Shown here: positions 1-8,753 of the stretch, one piece after another | How positions within the stretch are numbered: position 1 is the first letter of the stretch | Layout: each line of letters begins with the position of its first letter | From: Gemmobacter aquaticus | Lineage (GTDB): Bacteria > Pseudomonadota > Alphaproteobacteria > Rhodobacterales > Rhodobacteraceae | Direction: 5' to 3' | Assembly: GCF_007859075.1 (NCBI RefSeq) | Contig: NZ_VOAK01000011.1 | Span: 620,001 to 684,000 of the forward strand | DNA length: 64,000 nt | Position numbers and translations under genes: made by a program | Notes under the pieces: generated by a model | Told to the model about the DNA's origin: nothing | Databases searched by the model: none | The model's input: the letters and a program-made list of their open reading frames with translations, nothing else

Positions 1-759
1 CTGGCGCACCCGGTGCGTGGCGAAATCGGCTTTGAAGGCGTGCGCTTCAACTATCCCGCGCGGCCCGAAGTATCGGCCCTGAACGGCGTTGATCTTGAGG
101 TCGCACCGGGCGAGACCGTCGCCTTGGTCGGGCCCTCCGGTGCAGGCAAGACCACCATCCTGCAACTGCTTTTGCGTTTTTACGATCCGCAGCAGGGGCG
201 TGTGACCCTCGACGGGATCGACCTGCGCGACATGGCGCGCGCCGACTTCCGCAAGGCGATTGCACTTGTGCCGCAGGACCCGGTGATCTTTGCAGCCTCA
301 GCCCGCGAGAACATCCGCTTTGGCCGTCCCGACGCCAGCGATGCCGAGGTTGAGGCCGCTGCCGAGGCTGCCGCTGCACATGACTTCATCGCCGCTTTGC
401 CGCAGGGCTACGGCACCTTCCTGGGTGAGCGTGGCGTCATGCTCTCGGGCGGGCAGAAGCAGCGCATCGCCATCGCGCGCGCGATCTTGCGCGACGCACC
501 GGTCTTGCTGCTGGATGAGGCAACCTCGGCGTTGGATGCCGAAAGCGAGCGGGCGGTTCAGGCGGCGGTCGAACGTCTGGCCGAGGGGCGCAGCGTGCTG
601 GTCGTGGCGCACCGCCTGGCGACCGTCAAGCGTGCCGACCGCATTGTGGTGTTCGACCACGGCCACATCGTTGCACAGGGCACGCATGACGAACTGGTGG
701 CCGAGGGTGGGCTTTACGCGCGCCTTGCCCGGCTACAGTTCACGGACGGTCAGGCCTGA
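1..759 (+). CDS. ABC exporter, C-terminal ATPase domain (5' truncated)
   Basis: The reading frame is open from the first base, so this is the 3' end of a longer gene. The visible 252 residues are one complete nucleotide-binding domain: an A-loop tyrosine in 'FNYPARP', Walker [11 protein letters not shown]-loop 'VPQDPVIF', signature LSGGQKQR, Walker B '[12 protein letters not shown]' and a switch histidine in 'VVAHRLATV'. This arrangement is that of the ATPase half of MsbA/LmrA-type exporters, in which a six-helix membrane domain precedes the ATPase in the same chain. The membrane part would lie upstream of the window, so the substrate cannot be judged. A separate ATPase subunit is possible but less likely, because the domain begins without a start codon in view. 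Confidence 0.9.
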   Translation: MAHPVRGEIGFEGVRFNYPARPEVSALNGVDLEVAPGETVALVGPSGAGKTTILQLLLRFYDPQQGRVTLDGIDLRDMARADFRKAIALVPQDPVIFAASARENIRFGRPDASDAEVEAAAEAAAAHDFIAALPQGYGTFLGERGVMLSGGQKQRIAIARAILRDAPVLLLDEATSALDAESERAVQAAVERLAEGRSVLVVAHRLATVKRADRIVVFDHGHIVAQGTHDELVAEGGLYARLARLQFTDGQA

Positions 760-867
760 TCGCCCCTCGACGATTTGCCGCGCAATCTTCACTGGACCGC
801 CCCTTGTGGCCGGGTGCATGCTGGCCATGCATCACAGCCCGTGGTGCGGTTTTGACAGGAGATTTGC

Positions 868-1320
868 ATGGGACTTTGGTCATTCGTGAAGGATGCCGGA
901 TCGTCGTTGTTCGGCTCTAAAGCCGAGGCGGCCGAGGCGCCGGAGGCTGCCGCCGCAAAGGAAGAGGCGCTTAAGAAAGAGGTCGAAAAGCTGGGGCTTG
1001 ATGCAAAGGATGTGTCGATCAAGGTTGATGGCGACACGGTCAAGCTTTCGGGCACAGCCGCCACGCCGGAAGAGCAGGAGAAGGTCATCCTTGCAGTGGG
1101 CAACGTCGAGGGCGTGGCCAAGGTCGAGGCGGAAATGCCCGCCGCCGCACCCGAGCCGGTTTTCCATACGGTGAAAAAGGGCGACACGCTGTCAGCCATT
1201 GCAAAGGCGACGCTGGGCAACGCCAATCGCTACCCCGAGATTTTCGAGGCCAACAAGCCCATGCTGAAACACCCCGACAAGATCTATCCCGGTCAGGTCC
1301 TGCGTATTCCGCAGAAGTAG
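868..1320 (+). CDS. kbp: Kbp-like BON-LysM potassium-binding protein
   Basis: A 150-residue protein that matches Escherichia coli Kbp (YgaU) closely in length and ends: it begins 'MGLWSFVKDAG' and ends 'DKIYPGQVLRIP'. A BON domain spans about residues 30-85 and a LysM domain about 97-147, joined by an Ala/Pro linker. In E. coli Kbp is a cytoplasmic K+ sensor induced by osmotic and stationary-phase stress. No signal peptide is visible here either, so a cytoplasmic site is likely despite the LysM domain. A ribosome site (AGGAG) lies about 8 bases before the ATG. The acidic, alanine-rich stretch at residues 18-35 replaces the shorter linker of the E. coli protein. It stands alone, followed by a hairpin. 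Confidence 0.9.
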   Translation: MGLWSFVKDAGSSLFGSKAEAAEAPEAAAAKEEALKKEVEKLGLDAKDVSIKVDGDTVKLSGTAATPEEQEKVILAVGNVEGVAKVEAEMPAAAPEPVFHTVKKGDTLSAIAKATLGNANRYPEIFEANKPMLKHPDKIYPGQVLRIPQK

Positions 1321-1323
1321 TCC

Positions 1324-1366
1324 GGCAAGGGGGCCACAAGCCCCTTTGCCCATCCTTGGGTTTTTG
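1324..1366 (+). terminator. Probable terminator after kbp
   Basis: The arms GGCAAGGGGG (1324-1333) and CCCCTTTGCC (1341-1350) pair over ten bases with one G-U, around a seven-base loop. A run of five T follows at 1361-1365, about ten bases beyond the stem, which is further than in a classic intrinsic terminator. Confidence 0.55.
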
Positions 1367-1490
1367 ACGTAGCGTCGGGGCTGTCGGAACGTCACGGCAC
1401 AGGATCAGGCTTTTCTTGCGGCCCTGTCGACTTGCGGCCATTTTGGCAGCAGGGGAAGCCCGGACAGAACCGGGACAGGGAGGAATACGG

Positions 1491-3377
1491 ATGGGAAGTT
1501 TCTCGAATCTGGCCGATATCAAGGCCATCGAGGCCGAGATGCCATGGGCAGATCGCGGCGCAGCACGCAGCATGCATGAATTCCTTGGCCGGGCCGCCAA
1601 GGCACATGGCGGTCGCAGTGCGGTGTCTTTCCAGCTGACATCTGATCCCACCGACAAGGGAGAGACCCTGACCTGGGCGCAGCTCTTTGCCCGTGTGACG
1701 CAATCGGCCAATCTGTTCCGCAGCCTCGGCGTTGGTGAAAAGGACGTGGTGGCCTATGTCCTGCCCAACTCGTCCGAGACTGTGCATGTGCTTCTGGGCG
1801 GGATGGTTGCGGGCATCGTGAACCCGATCAACCCTCTGCTCGACCCCGAACAGATCGGCGCCATCCTGCGCGAGACCAAGGCCAAGGTCGTGGTGACCCT
1901 TCGCGCCTTTCCCAAGACTGATCTTTCAGCCCGCGTGGCCGAGGCGCTGACCCATGCGCCCAATGTAAAGACGGTGCTTGAGATTGATCTTCTGCGCTAT
2001 CTGCATCCGCCCAAGAAATGGATCGCCCATTTCCTGCGGCCCAAGGGTGCGATCACCCATTCGGCCCGCGTTCTGAACTTCCGTGCAGAGGTTGAAAAGC
2101 AGCCCGCTGACCGGCTGACCTTTGCGGATACGACGGATGACCGGGTTGCCGCCTATTTCCACACCGGTGGCACGACCGGCATGCCCAAGGTCGCGCAGCA
2201 CAAGGTCTCGGGCATGGTCTACAACGGTTGGCTGGGCCATCGGCTGCTGTTCCGCGAAACCGATGTGGTGATCTGCCCGCTGCCTTTGTTCCACGTATTT
2301 GCGGTGTATCCGATCCTGATGTCGATGATCGCATCCGGCGCGCATGTGGTGTTTCCGACGCCCGCTGGCTATCGTGGCGAAGGGGTGTTCGACAATTTCT
2401 GGAAGCTGGTCGAGCGCTGGCGGGTGACCTACATGGTCACGGTACCCACGGCACTTGCCGCGCTGATGCAGCGCCCGGTCAATGCCGATGTCAGCTCGTT
2501 GCGCGGCGCCTTCTCGGGCTCGGCCCCGTTGCCGATCGAGCTGTTCAACCGCTTTGAAAAGGCGACTGGCGTGCAGATCGTCGAAGGCTACGGCCTGACC
2601 GAATGTACCTGCCTTGTGTCGGTCAACCCGCCAGACGGGGCCAAGAAGATCGGCTCTGTCGGCATTCCGTTCCCCTATACCCATGTCCGCATCCTGCACA
2701 CAAACGGCAATGGCGGCTTCCGGGAGTGTGCGGTGGACGAGATCGGCGAGATTTGCGTGGCCAATCCCGGCGTGTTCGAGGGATCGACTTATACCGAGGT
2801 CGACAAGAACCATAAGCTCTTTGCCGAGGATCGCTACCTGCGGACCGGAGATCTGGGGCGTATCGACGCCGACGGTTATCTCTACATCACCGGGCGGGCC
2901 AAGGATCTGATCATCCGGGGCGGCCACAACATCGACCCGGCGATGATCGAAGAGGCGCTGATGGGCCATCCGGCGGTGGGTTTTGTGGGCGCCATTGGCC
3001 AGCCCGATGCCCATGCGGGAGAGTTGCCCTGCGCCTATGTCGAGCTGGTCAAGGGGGCGACCGTATCCGTCGCCGAACTGGTGGAGTATGCGCGCGAGCA
3101 TATCCCCGAGCGCGCGGCGGTTCCCAAGCATATCGAGATCTTGTCGGAACTGCCGAAGACGGCGGTGGGCAAAGTGTTCAAACCCGACCTGCGCCGCAGC
3201 GCAATCTCCCGCGTGCTGAACGCCGAACTGGCCGAGGCGGGCCTTTCCGCCCGCGTGGTCGAGGTGGCCGAAGACAAGAAGCGCGGCCTTGTCGCACGCC
3301 TGGCGCCCAAGCAGGACGAGGCCAGCGTGCAGGCGCTGATGGGCAAGTTCACCACACAGTGGGACTGGAAGGCCTGA
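1491..3377 (+). CDS. AMP-forming acyl-CoA synthetase
   Basis: A 628-residue adenylate-forming enzyme that would activate a carboxylic acid with ATP and transfer it to CoA. It shows the AMP-binding P-loop TGGTTGMPK near residue 225, the 'GYGLTE' motif near 366, 'YLRTGDLG' near 450 and 'GGHNIDP' near 477, followed by the C-terminal lid with 'GKVFKPDLR', whose lysine is the usual catalytic one. I place the start at the ATG at 1491 because GGGAGG lies eight bases before it. An in-frame ATG 25 codons upstream has no such site. The acyl substrate cannot be read from sequence. Medium or long-chain fatty acids are likely from the overall type. The extreme 3' end is part of a tandem repeat, described separately. 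Confidence 0.9.
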   Translation: MGSFSNLADIKAIEAEMPWADRGAARSMHEFLGRAAKAHGGRSAVSFQLTSDPTDKGETLTWAQLFARVTQSANLFRSLGVGEKDVVAYVLPNSSETVHVLLGGMVAGIVNPINPLLDPEQIGAILRETKAKVVVTLRAFPKTDLSARVAEALTHAPNVKTVLEIDLLRYLHPPKKWIAHFLRPKGAITHSARVLNFRAEVEKQPADRLTFADTTDDRVAAYFHTGGTTGMPKVAQHKVSGMVYNGWLGHRLLFRETDVVICPLPLFHVFAVYPILMSMIASGAHVVFPTPAGYRGEGVFDNFWKLVERWRVTYMVTVPTALAALMQRPVNADVSSLRGAFSGSAPLPIELFNRFEKATGVQIVEGYGLTECTCLVSVNPPDGAKKIGSVGIPFPYTHVRILHTNGNGGFRECAVDEIGEICVANPGVFEGSTYTEVDKNHKLFAEDRYLRTGDLGRIDADGYLYITGRAKDLIIRGGHNIDPAMIEEALMGHPAVGFVGAIGQPDAHAGELPCAYVELVKGATVSVAELVEYAREHIPERAAVPKHIEILSELPKTAVGKVFKPDLRRSAISRVLNAELAEAGLSARVVEVAEDKKRGLVARLAPKQDEASVQALMGKFTTQWDWKA

Positions 3378-3411
3378 GGGACTGGAAGGCCTGAGGGAGT
3401 GGAAGGCCTGA
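3361..3411 (+). repeat. Three tandem copies of a 17-bp unit ending an ORF
   Basis: The unit GGGACTGGAAGGCCTGA occurs at 3361-3377, 3378-3394 and 3395-3411. The third copy has one change (C to G at its fifth base). The first copy is the end of the acyl-CoA synthetase gene, coding for W-K-A-stop. The other two copies lie outside the gene, and the last one supplies the left arm of the terminator hairpin. Confidence 0.95.
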
Positions 3412-3421
3412 CGGGCCTTCC
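3401..3421. terminator. Hairpin between convergent acyl-CoA synthetase and dtd genes
   Basis: GGAAGGCC (3401-3408) pairs perfectly with GGCCTTCC (3414-3421) around a five-base loop. It lies between two converging genes and could serve both. No T run follows on either strand, so efficiency is uncertain. Confidence 0.5.
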
Positions 3422-3430
3422 CGACCCGCT

Positions 3431-3871
3431 TCAGCCGGCGGTGTCCATCCAGATGGTCACCGGCCCTTGGTTGACAAGTTCCACATCCATATCGGCGCCA
3501 AAGATGCCGTTCGCGGTCGCCAAGCCTTCGGCTGCGATCCGCGCGGTGAAGTATTCATAGAGCCGCTTGCCTTCATCCGGGGCGGCGGCAGTCGAAAAGC
3601 CGGGGCGGTTGCCGCGCAGGTCGGCGGCGAGGGTGAACTGGCTGACGATCAGGCAAGCACCACCGATATCCTTGACGGACCGGTTCATCTTGCCAGCCTC
3701 GTCCTTGAAGATACGCAACTTTGCGATCTTGGCGGCCAACTGATCGGCCTGAGCCTCGGTGTCGCCCTGCATGGCGCAGACGAGGATCATCAGACCCTCG
3801 CCAATCTCGCCGGTGATCTTCCCGTCAACCGTGACCTTTGCGCGTGAAACGCGCTGGACAACGGCCTTCAA
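3431..3871 (-). CDS. dtd: D-aminoacyl-tRNA deacylase
   Basis: A DTD-family proofreading enzyme that removes D-amino acids (and glycine from tRNA-Ala) mischarged onto tRNA. It carries both active-site motifs, 'SQFTL' in the middle and the Gly-cisPro motif 'NQGPVT' near the C-terminus. The best start is TTG at 3871: it gives the family's N-terminus 'MKAVVQRV', has GGAGG eight bases upstream, and overlaps the stop of the preceding kinase gene as TTGA. A GTG five codons earlier would contain this GGAGG inside the coding sequence and add five atypical residues. Length from TTG is 146 residues, normal for the family. Likely translated by coupling with the upstream kinase. Confidence 0.93.
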   Translation of the reverse strand: MKAVVQRVSRAKVTVDGKITGEIGEGLMILVCAMQGDTEAQADQLAAKIAKLRIFKDEAGKMNRSVKDIGGACLIVSQFTLAADLRGNRPGFSTAAAPDEGKRLYEYFTARIAAEGLATANGIFGADMDVELVNQGPVTIWMDTAG

Positions 3872-4791
3872 AGCTCGTGCCTCCACGGCGGGTTCGCGCC
3901 TGCGCGGCTGACGGTCACGGCGGCGGCCCGCGAGCCAAGCGACAGCGCGGTGTCCAGAACCGCATCGGGCAGCGCGGCAAGCGCGGCCTTGGTCAGCGCC
4001 CCGGCCTCGTGCAACGCGGCCAGAACGCCTGCGTTGAACGTATCGCCCGCGCCAACCGTATCGGCCACAGTCACCTTGGTTGCCGCGACAAACCGATCTT
4101 GCGTCGCCGTCACGGCGCGCGCACCAGCCGCGCCCTCGGTGATGAACACGACCTTCGGCCCCTTGGCCACAATGGACCGCGCCAGCGCCGAGATGTCGCC
4201 AGCCCCCATCAGCCAGTGCAGATCCTCATCCGACAGTTTCACGATATCGGCGGCGGCGATCATCCGTTCGATCCGCGTCCGGTATTCGGCCTCTTTGCCC
4301 GCGATAAAGCCGGGGCGGATGTTGGGGTCGATCATGGTGACGCGGGCAGGGGCCTCGCGCGCCTGCAACGCCTCATAGGTGCTGGCGGCGGGGTCGTTCA
4401 CAAGGCTGATGCCACCGAAGAACAGGGTATCCACATCGGCGGGAAGGTTGGGAAGTTGCTCGGTCGAAAGCATCCGGCCTGCGGTATTCTCGTCATAGAA
4501 GGCATAGGTGGCCTGACCGTTCACCAGCTTGACGAAGGCAACCGTGGTCGGCCTGTCCGAGCGCGCCAGATACTGCGTGTCGACCTTGGAGGCGGTCAGC
4601 GTATCGGCCAGAATCTCGCCCAGCATGTCGGTCGAGACGCCCGAGAAGAAGGCCGACGGCGCGCCGAGCCTGCCAAGGGCGATCGCGGTATTAAACACCG
4701 CGCCGCCGGCATAGGGCGCAAAGCAGGCCTCTCCGGCCGTGCTTTCGCGCGGCAACATGTCGATCAGGGCCTCGCCACAGCTGAGAATCAT
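3868..4791 (-). CDS. PfkB-family carbohydrate kinase (fructokinase-like)
   Basis: A 307-residue ribokinase/PfkB-type kinase. The N-terminal signature is at residues 29-43 ('[15 protein letters not shown]') and the C-terminal ATP/anion-hole signature '[10 protein letters not shown]' at about 244-253, with the catalytic aspartate in the second. Overall form ('[10 protein letters not shown]' start, '[13 protein letters not shown]') is that of bacterial fructokinases, which phosphorylate fructose to fructose 6-phosphate. The sugar remains an inference, since no sugar transporter or regulator lies nearby. Its stop codon overlaps the start of dtd. The gene is divergent from hsp20, and no clear operator is visible in the 190 bases between them. 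Confidence 0.88.
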   Translation of the reverse strand: MILSCGEALIDMLPRESTAGEACFAPYAGGAVFNTAIALGRLGAPSAFFSGVSTDMLGEILADTLTASKVDTQYLARSDRPTTVAFVKLVNGQATYAFYDENTAGRMLSTEQLPNLPADVDTLFFGGISLVNDPAASTYEALQAREAPARVTMIDPNIRPGFIAGKEAEYRTRIERMIAAADIVKLSDEDLHWLMGAGDISALARSIVAKGPKVVFITEGAAGARAVTATQDRFVAATKVTVADTVGAGDTFNAGVLAALHEAGALTKAALAALPDAVLDTALSLGSRAAAVTVSRAGANPPWRHEL

Positions 4792-4982
4792 CGCAGTCCT
4801 CCCGAAGTTTCCGTGCTTATACCGAGATTTCGCTTGTTAGCGCAAACATGCACTTCGAGGCGCAGAATCCCCGTTCATTGTCTGCCGGATGCACCTGCCG
4901 GCGCAATGACCTGTATCACGGCGGAGATCCGTCGAATCGCTATCTTTCCAGCCGTCGCAACTCAGGAAAGAGGAGGCTTCCG

Positions 4983-5399
4983 ATGGTTGAGAAAACTGCG
5001 CTGACGAACTTCTGGCCCTCGTTCTTTGATCCGCTGCGCCAGGCCGGATCGCGGCTTACGGACTGGCTCGCGCCGGCAGCGGAGGCATCACAGGATGATG
5101 GCTCGTATCGTATCGCGATGGAATTGCCCGGCGTCGCCGAGGAAGACATCCACCTTAGCGTCGATGATGGTGTGGTGACGGTACGGGGCGAAAAGAAAAC
5201 CAACCGCGAAGAGAAGGGCGAGACCTGGTATTTCAGTGAACGCCAGTTCGGCAGCTTCAGCCGCAGCTTCCGCCTGCCAGCCGATGCAGACGAGGCGGCG
5301 GTGAAGGCAGACATGAAAGACGGCGTGCTTACGGTCATCGTACCAAAGAAGGCGATGGCCGAGCCGAAAAGCACGCGCATCCCCATCAACAAGGCCTGA
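4983..5399 (+). CDS. Small heat-shock protein, Hsp20 family
   Basis: A 138-residue alpha-crystallin-domain chaperone. The domain covers about residues 35-125, with the typical 'MELPGVAEEDIHLSVDDGVV' opening, 'RSFRLP' in the middle and 'DGVLTVIVPK' at the end, then the short 'TRIPI' tail that carries the I-x-I type motif used for oligomer assembly. Such proteins hold unfolding proteins in a refoldable state without ATP. The start at 4983 is chosen because GAGGAGG lies directly upstream. The frame stays open further upstream, but those residues do not resemble the family. I looked for a sigma32-type promoter in the upstream region and could not identify one with confidence. Confidence 0.93.
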   Translation: MVEKTALTNFWPSFFDPLRQAGSRLTDWLAPAAEASQDDGSYRIAMELPGVAEEDIHLSVDDGVVTVRGEKKTNREEKGETWYFSERQFGSFSRSFRLPADADEAAVKADMKDGVLTVIVPKKAMAEPKSTRIPINKA

Positions 5400-5405
5400 C
5401 GGGTC

Positions 5406-5426
5406 GGGCGGGGGGTCTCCCCGCCC
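5406..5426. terminator. Bidirectional hairpin between hsp20 and purC
   Basis: GGGCGGGG (5406-5413) and CCCCGCCC (5419-5426) form a perfect eight-base stem with a five-base loop. It sits just after the hsp20 stop and just beyond the purC stop on the other strand. There is no T run. Confidence 0.6.
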
Positions 5427-5430
5427 ACCT

Positions 5431-6396
5431 TCAGGCGGTGAAGTAGGGGGCGAGGTTGGCGCGCACGCGATCGAGCGGGGTTGCCCCGGACAGATCCGGC
5501 GTGAAGTTTTGGCCGGTGATCGCCTCAAACGCCTGGATATAGACCTTCGAGGTGGCCTCGATCATTTCGGCCGGGATCTCGGGGATCGGGTCCTTGTAGG
5601 GATCACAGCGGGCGGCGACCCAAGCGCGGATCACATCCTTGTCGAAGGACGGCGGGCGGGTGCCGCCCTTCAGTGCTGTCTCATAGCCATCGGCCAGCCA
5701 GTAGCGGCTGCTGTCGGGGGTGTGAATCTCATCGGCGATCAGGATATTGCCCGAAAGATCGGTGCCGAACTCGTACTTGGTGTCCACAAGGATCAGCCCG
5801 CGCTCTGCCGCCATCTTCTGCCCGCGCGCAAAGAGGGCCAGCGCCTTGGCCGAGACTTCATCCCATTGCGCTTGGGTCAGCAGGCCTTGCTCGACAATCT
5901 CGGTCGCGGTCAGCGGCTCGTCATGGCCACCATCGAACGCCTTGGAGGTGGGCGTGATAATCGGCTGCGGCAGCGCCTGATTGTCGCGCAATCCGTCGGG
6001 GAGGGTGTGACCATACATTGTGCGGTGCCCCTGCTTGTAGAGCGGCAGGATCGATGTCCCCGTGGTACCCGCCAGATAGCCGCGCACCACCACCTCGACC
6101 GGCAGAATGGTCAGGCGCTTGCCGATGACCACGTTCGGGTCGGGATAGCTCAGCACATGGTTGGCGCAGATATCTGCGGTCTGGTCGAACCAGAAGCGCG
6201 CGGTCTGTGTCAGCACCTGCCCCTTGAACGGGATCGCCGCAAGGATGCGATCGAAGGCCGAAATCCGGTCAGACGAGATCAGGATGCGCCGGCCCTCGGG
6301 CACCTCCGCGGTGGGCGGCAGGTCGTAGCAATCGCGCACCTTGCCGAAATAGGGGTTCGGCAGTTCCGGGATATGGGCTTCGGACAGAACGCGCAT
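5431..6396 (-). CDS. purC: SAICAR synthase, long form
   Basis: Phosphoribosylaminoimidazole-succinocarboxamide synthase, the purine biosynthesis step that joins aspartate to CAIR. The N-terminus '[10 protein letters not shown]' and the motifs '[10 protein letters not shown]' and '[13 protein letters not shown]' are those of the family. At 321 residues it is the longer form, resembling yeast Ade1 in size, rather than the roughly 240-residue bacterial form. Start at ATG 6396 follows GAGAGG in transcription direction. An in-frame start 35 codons earlier would read through a terminator-like region and is unlikely. No other purine gene is in the window. A second, short purC elsewhere in the genome is possible. 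Confidence 0.92.
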   Translation of the reverse strand: MRVLSEAHIPELPNPYFGKVRDCYDLPPTAEVPEGRRILISSDRISAFDRILAAIPFKGQVLTQTARFWFDQTADICANHVLSYPDPNVVIGKRLTILPVEVVVRGYLAGTTGTSILPLYKQGHRTMYGHTLPDGLRDNQALPQPIITPTSKAFDGGHDEPLTATEIVEQGLLTQAQWDEVSAKALALFARGQKMAAERGLILVDTKYEFGTDLSGNILIADEIHTPDSSRYWLADGYETALKGGTRPPSFDKDVIRAWVAARCDPYKDPIPEIPAEMIEATSKVYIQAFEAITGQNFTPDLSGATPLDRVRANLAPYFTA

Positions 6397-6468
6397 GGGG
6401 CCTCTCGGTTCTAGGGATGCTGGCCTATCGCGCGCGACGGGCGCTGTGTCAATGTGGTTGGCCGGGTC

Positions 6469-6531
6469 GGGGGGCTGTCTGCCCCGCGTTGCCTGCGGCA
6501 ACGCCCCCCGAGGATATTTGGAAAAGGAAAG
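6469..6531 (-). terminator. Structured terminator-like element with GAGGATATTTGG motif
   Basis: Ten bases after the stop of the zinc-ribbon gene (minus strand) lies a motif that reads GAGGATATTTGG ... AAGGAAAG on the plus strand (6510-6531). It is followed in transcription order by a perfect 8-bp hairpin with a 3-base loop (6486-6504) enclosed by six G-C pairs (6469-6474 with 6504-6509). A very similar motif lies after rluB at 12252-12281. Position and structure suggest termination or 3'-end protection. Confidence 0.5.
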
Positions 6532-6540
6532 CGGCAGCGG

Positions 6541-7638
6541 TCAGCGCATCAGGCCCTTCTCGTTGGCATAGGCGAAGGCCGCAGCAAGGGCGAGCGCGCA
6601 GAGGATGGCGAAGGCGATCTTCCAGACGCTGTAGGGCCGCTCCCCCTGCACCCGACCGGTTTGTCCATTGACGACAAAGCGGTAGGTACGACCGTTGTAC
6701 TTGTAGGCGGCCATCCAGATCGGCAGCAGGACATGCTTGAACGTCTCGGCTGAATATTCGGTGTCGATCCGCTGGATGCGCTGCACATCGCCACCGATGG
6801 CGCGGCGCACATCATAGGCGATCACGCCCGACATCTCTTGCTGGGCGCGGGCCCAGCCCTCCTCAAGCCCGACAGTATAGCCCTCGGCCGTGAAGCCCGA
6901 GAGATAGTCGGCGCGATAGGGCTTCAGCGCCGCCAGATCCCAGGGGGCAAGGGCATCGGTGTACTGGCGTGGCAGCGACTGCGAGGCCAGCACCAGCACG
7001 TCGTCAAAGGCCCGCTTCACCCAACCGCGCGCGGCTGACCAGCGGGTTTTTTGCACCTGCTGCTGGCGCCGTTTGCCATCGATGACAACCGTTTCGGTGA
7101 CATAGTAGTGGTCGCCCCGCTCACCCACATAGGACGACCGGGTGGCCGCGTCGAAGGTCCAGTAGGGGACGTAGAGACCATTCATCGCGCGCCCCTTGCG
7201 GGCAAACTCCACCAGCCCGTTTGGCGCAAACCACAGGCTGCCCAGCCAGTTGGTCATCGCGCGCCGGGCCGTGCGCTCGTCCAGCGCAAAGGGCAACACC
7301 GCCTGCGGCTTGATCTGCCGGTTGGTGCCGGTGCCTGCGACGACCGGCGTTGCGCAAAAGGGACATTCGGTGGCGTGGGTCGCATCGGCGAACTCGACCA
7401 GTGCGCCGCAACTGGGGCAACGCGTGGTGCGCACCTCTTCCATCGCCCCGGGGGGGAGTGCGTCGCGCAGCGCGCGGTGCAGGTCCTGCTCGCCCAGAAC
7501 AAGGCTACGGGCCTCGGGCGCTGCGGGGATGTCTTGCTCGTGCCCGCAGTGGTCGCAGACCATGTGGGTCTGGCCCGGGGCGTAGCGAAGATCAGCCCCG
7601 CAAGACGCGCAGGGGAAGTGGCGTTCGGCAAGTGCCAA
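6541..7638 (-). CDS. Double zinc-ribbon protein with C-terminal membrane helix (YdjG-like)
   Basis: About 365 residues with two CxxC...CxxC zinc ribbons: Cys10/13/28/31 and Cys74/77/92/95. A long domain of unknown fold follows, with the conserved 'YVPYWTFDA' stretch. One transmembrane helix sits near the C-terminus ('AFAILCALALAAAFAY'). Proteins of this kind are often mislabelled 'primosomal protein N' or 'helicase', but no helicase motif is present. Bacillus YdjG, which works beside the SPFH protein YdjI and PspA at the membrane, is the nearest characterised parallel known to me. The start is taken as TTG 7638, seven bases after GGGGG. It directly follows the SPFH gene, whose stop is at 7641, so the pair is probably coupled. 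A CTG at 7644 is an alternative start. Confidence 0.8.
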   Translation of the reverse strand: MALAERHFPCASCGADLRYAPGQTHMVCDHCGHEQDIPAAPEARSLVLGEQDLHRALRDALPPGAMEEVRTTRCPSCGALVEFADATHATECPFCATPVVAGTGTNRQIKPQAVLPFALDERTARRAMTNWLGSLWFAPNGLVEFARKGRAMNGLYVPYWTFDAATRSSYVGERGDHYYVTETVVIDGKRRQQQVQKTRWSAARGWVKRAFDDVLVLASQSLPRQYTDALAPWDLAALKPYRADYLSGFTAEGYTVGLEEGWARAQQEMSGVIAYDVRRAIGGDVQRIQRIDTEYSAETFKHVLLPIWMAAYKYNGRTYRFVVNGQTGRVQGERPYSVWKIAFAILCALALAAAFAYANEKGLMR

Positions 7639-7640
7639 GA

Positions 7641-8732
7641 TCAGGCCCCCGGTGGCGGCGGCGGCACCTGGGCGAAAAGCCGAGCAAGCTCTGTCTCGGC
7701 GGCGGGCTTCCACCCTTCCATGCCGGCGGTCCAGACAAGGCTGCCACGCGTCAGGGCGCCGGATTGTGCCAATGCCTGCAGGTCAGACTCGGCATATGGC
7801 CCCTTGGTCGCGCCGCCCTCGGCCAGATGCCACTGGCGCGATGCGGGCGGAGGCGGTGGGGGGGTTGCTGGCGACGCCCCCCAGGGGCCAGAAGGCTGCA
7901 TCTGCTGGGCCATGCCCATACCGATCCCCGCGCCAAGCCCTGCGCCCACGGCGCCGCCCACGGCTGATCCGGGCACGGTCATACCTTCGGCTGCGTTGAA
8001 CTGCATGTATTTGTTCAGATCGCCCACGATGCCCATCGAGGTTCGCTTGTCGAGCACCTTCTCCACCTCTTCGGGAAGCGAGACGTTCTCGATATAGAAC
8101 TCGGGCAGCACCAGCCCGTATTCCGCGATCTTGGGTGCGATGGCCGTGGAGATCAACTTTGCCAGATCGGCGGTATTGGCTGCCATATCCAGCACCGGGA
8201 TGCCGGACGAGGCAAGAACGCGGCTCATTTCCTGCACGATCACGTTGCGGATCTGAAAGCTGACCTCATCGGCGGTGAATTCGCCATCCGTTCCGACGAT
8301 TTCGCGCAGGAAGACACCGGGATCGGAGACGCGCATCGAATAGGTGCCAAAGGCGCGCAGACGTACCGGACCGAATTCCGGGTCGCGGCACATGATCGGG
8401 TTCTTGGTGCCCCATTTCAGGTCGTTGAACCGCGTCGTGTTTACGAAATAGATCTCGGACTTGAATGGAGAATTGAAGCCGTGGTCCCAGTGCTGCAACG
8501 TTGTCAGTACCGGCATGTTGTTGGTTTCCAGCATGTAAAGGCCGGGGGCAAAGACGTCGGCCAGTTGTCCTTCGTGGACAAAAACTGCGGCCTGGCCTTC
8601 ACGCACCGTCAGCTTGGCGCCGTATTTGATCGCCTGGCCGCGACGTTCAAACCGCCAGACCATCGTGTCGCGCGTGTCATCAAGCCAACTGATGACATCA
8701 ATGAATTCGCCCTTGAGGAAATCGAAAACCAT
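7641..8732 (-). CDS. SPFH-domain protein with C-terminal GYF_2 domain (YdjI-like)
   Basis: A 363-residue protein of the group sometimes called 'virion core protein-like', which is an SPFH (stomatin/flotillin-type) family. The SPFH domain fills about residues 15-260. A glycine-rich linker follows, then an Ala/Pro-rich hinge with 'TPPPPPP'. The last 60 residues form a GYF_2 domain ('WHLAEGGATKGPYAESDLQAL', with 'GSLVWTAGMEGWKPA'). SPFH proteins oligomerise at membranes and scaffold partners, and GYF_2 domains bind proline-rich ligands. The start at ATG 8732 is preceded by AAAGG. A TTG five codons earlier is possible. The next gene downstream encodes its usual partner, a zinc-ribbon membrane protein. 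Confidence 0.85.
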   Translation of the reverse strand: MVFDFLKGEFIDVISWLDDTRDTMVWRFERRGQAIKYGAKLTVREGQAAVFVHEGQLADVFAPGLYMLETNNMPVLTTLQHWDHGFNSPFKSEIYFVNTTRFNDLKWGTKNPIMCRDPEFGPVRLRAFGTYSMRVSDPGVFLREIVGTDGEFTADEVSFQIRNVIVQEMSRVLASSGIPVLDMAANTADLAKLISTAIAPKIAEYGLVLPEFYIENVSLPEEVEKVLDKRTSMGIVGDLNKYMQFNAAEGMTVPGSAVGGAVGAGLGAGIGMGMAQQMQPSGPWGASPATPPPPPPASRQWHLAEGGATKGPYAESDLQALAQSGALTRGSLVWTAGMEGWKPAAETELARLFAQVPPPPPGA

Positions 8733-8753
8733 GGCAAGGCCTTTCAATCGCGA

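Noticed and set aside
4792-4982. Sigma32 heat-shock promoter before hsp20
   Set aside because: Isolated CTTG and CCCC elements are present but not at the expected spacing to a -10 element.
3838-5004. A plus-strand open frame opposite dtd and the sugar kinase
   Set aside because: It covers two genes with clear active-site motifs on the other strand and runs into the hsp20 leader.
6541-8732. Labels 'primosomal protein N-prime' and 'virion core protein' for the zinc-ribbon and SPFH genes as signs of a helicase or prophage
   Set aside because: There are no helicase motifs and no other phage genes. The labels are historical names for these families.
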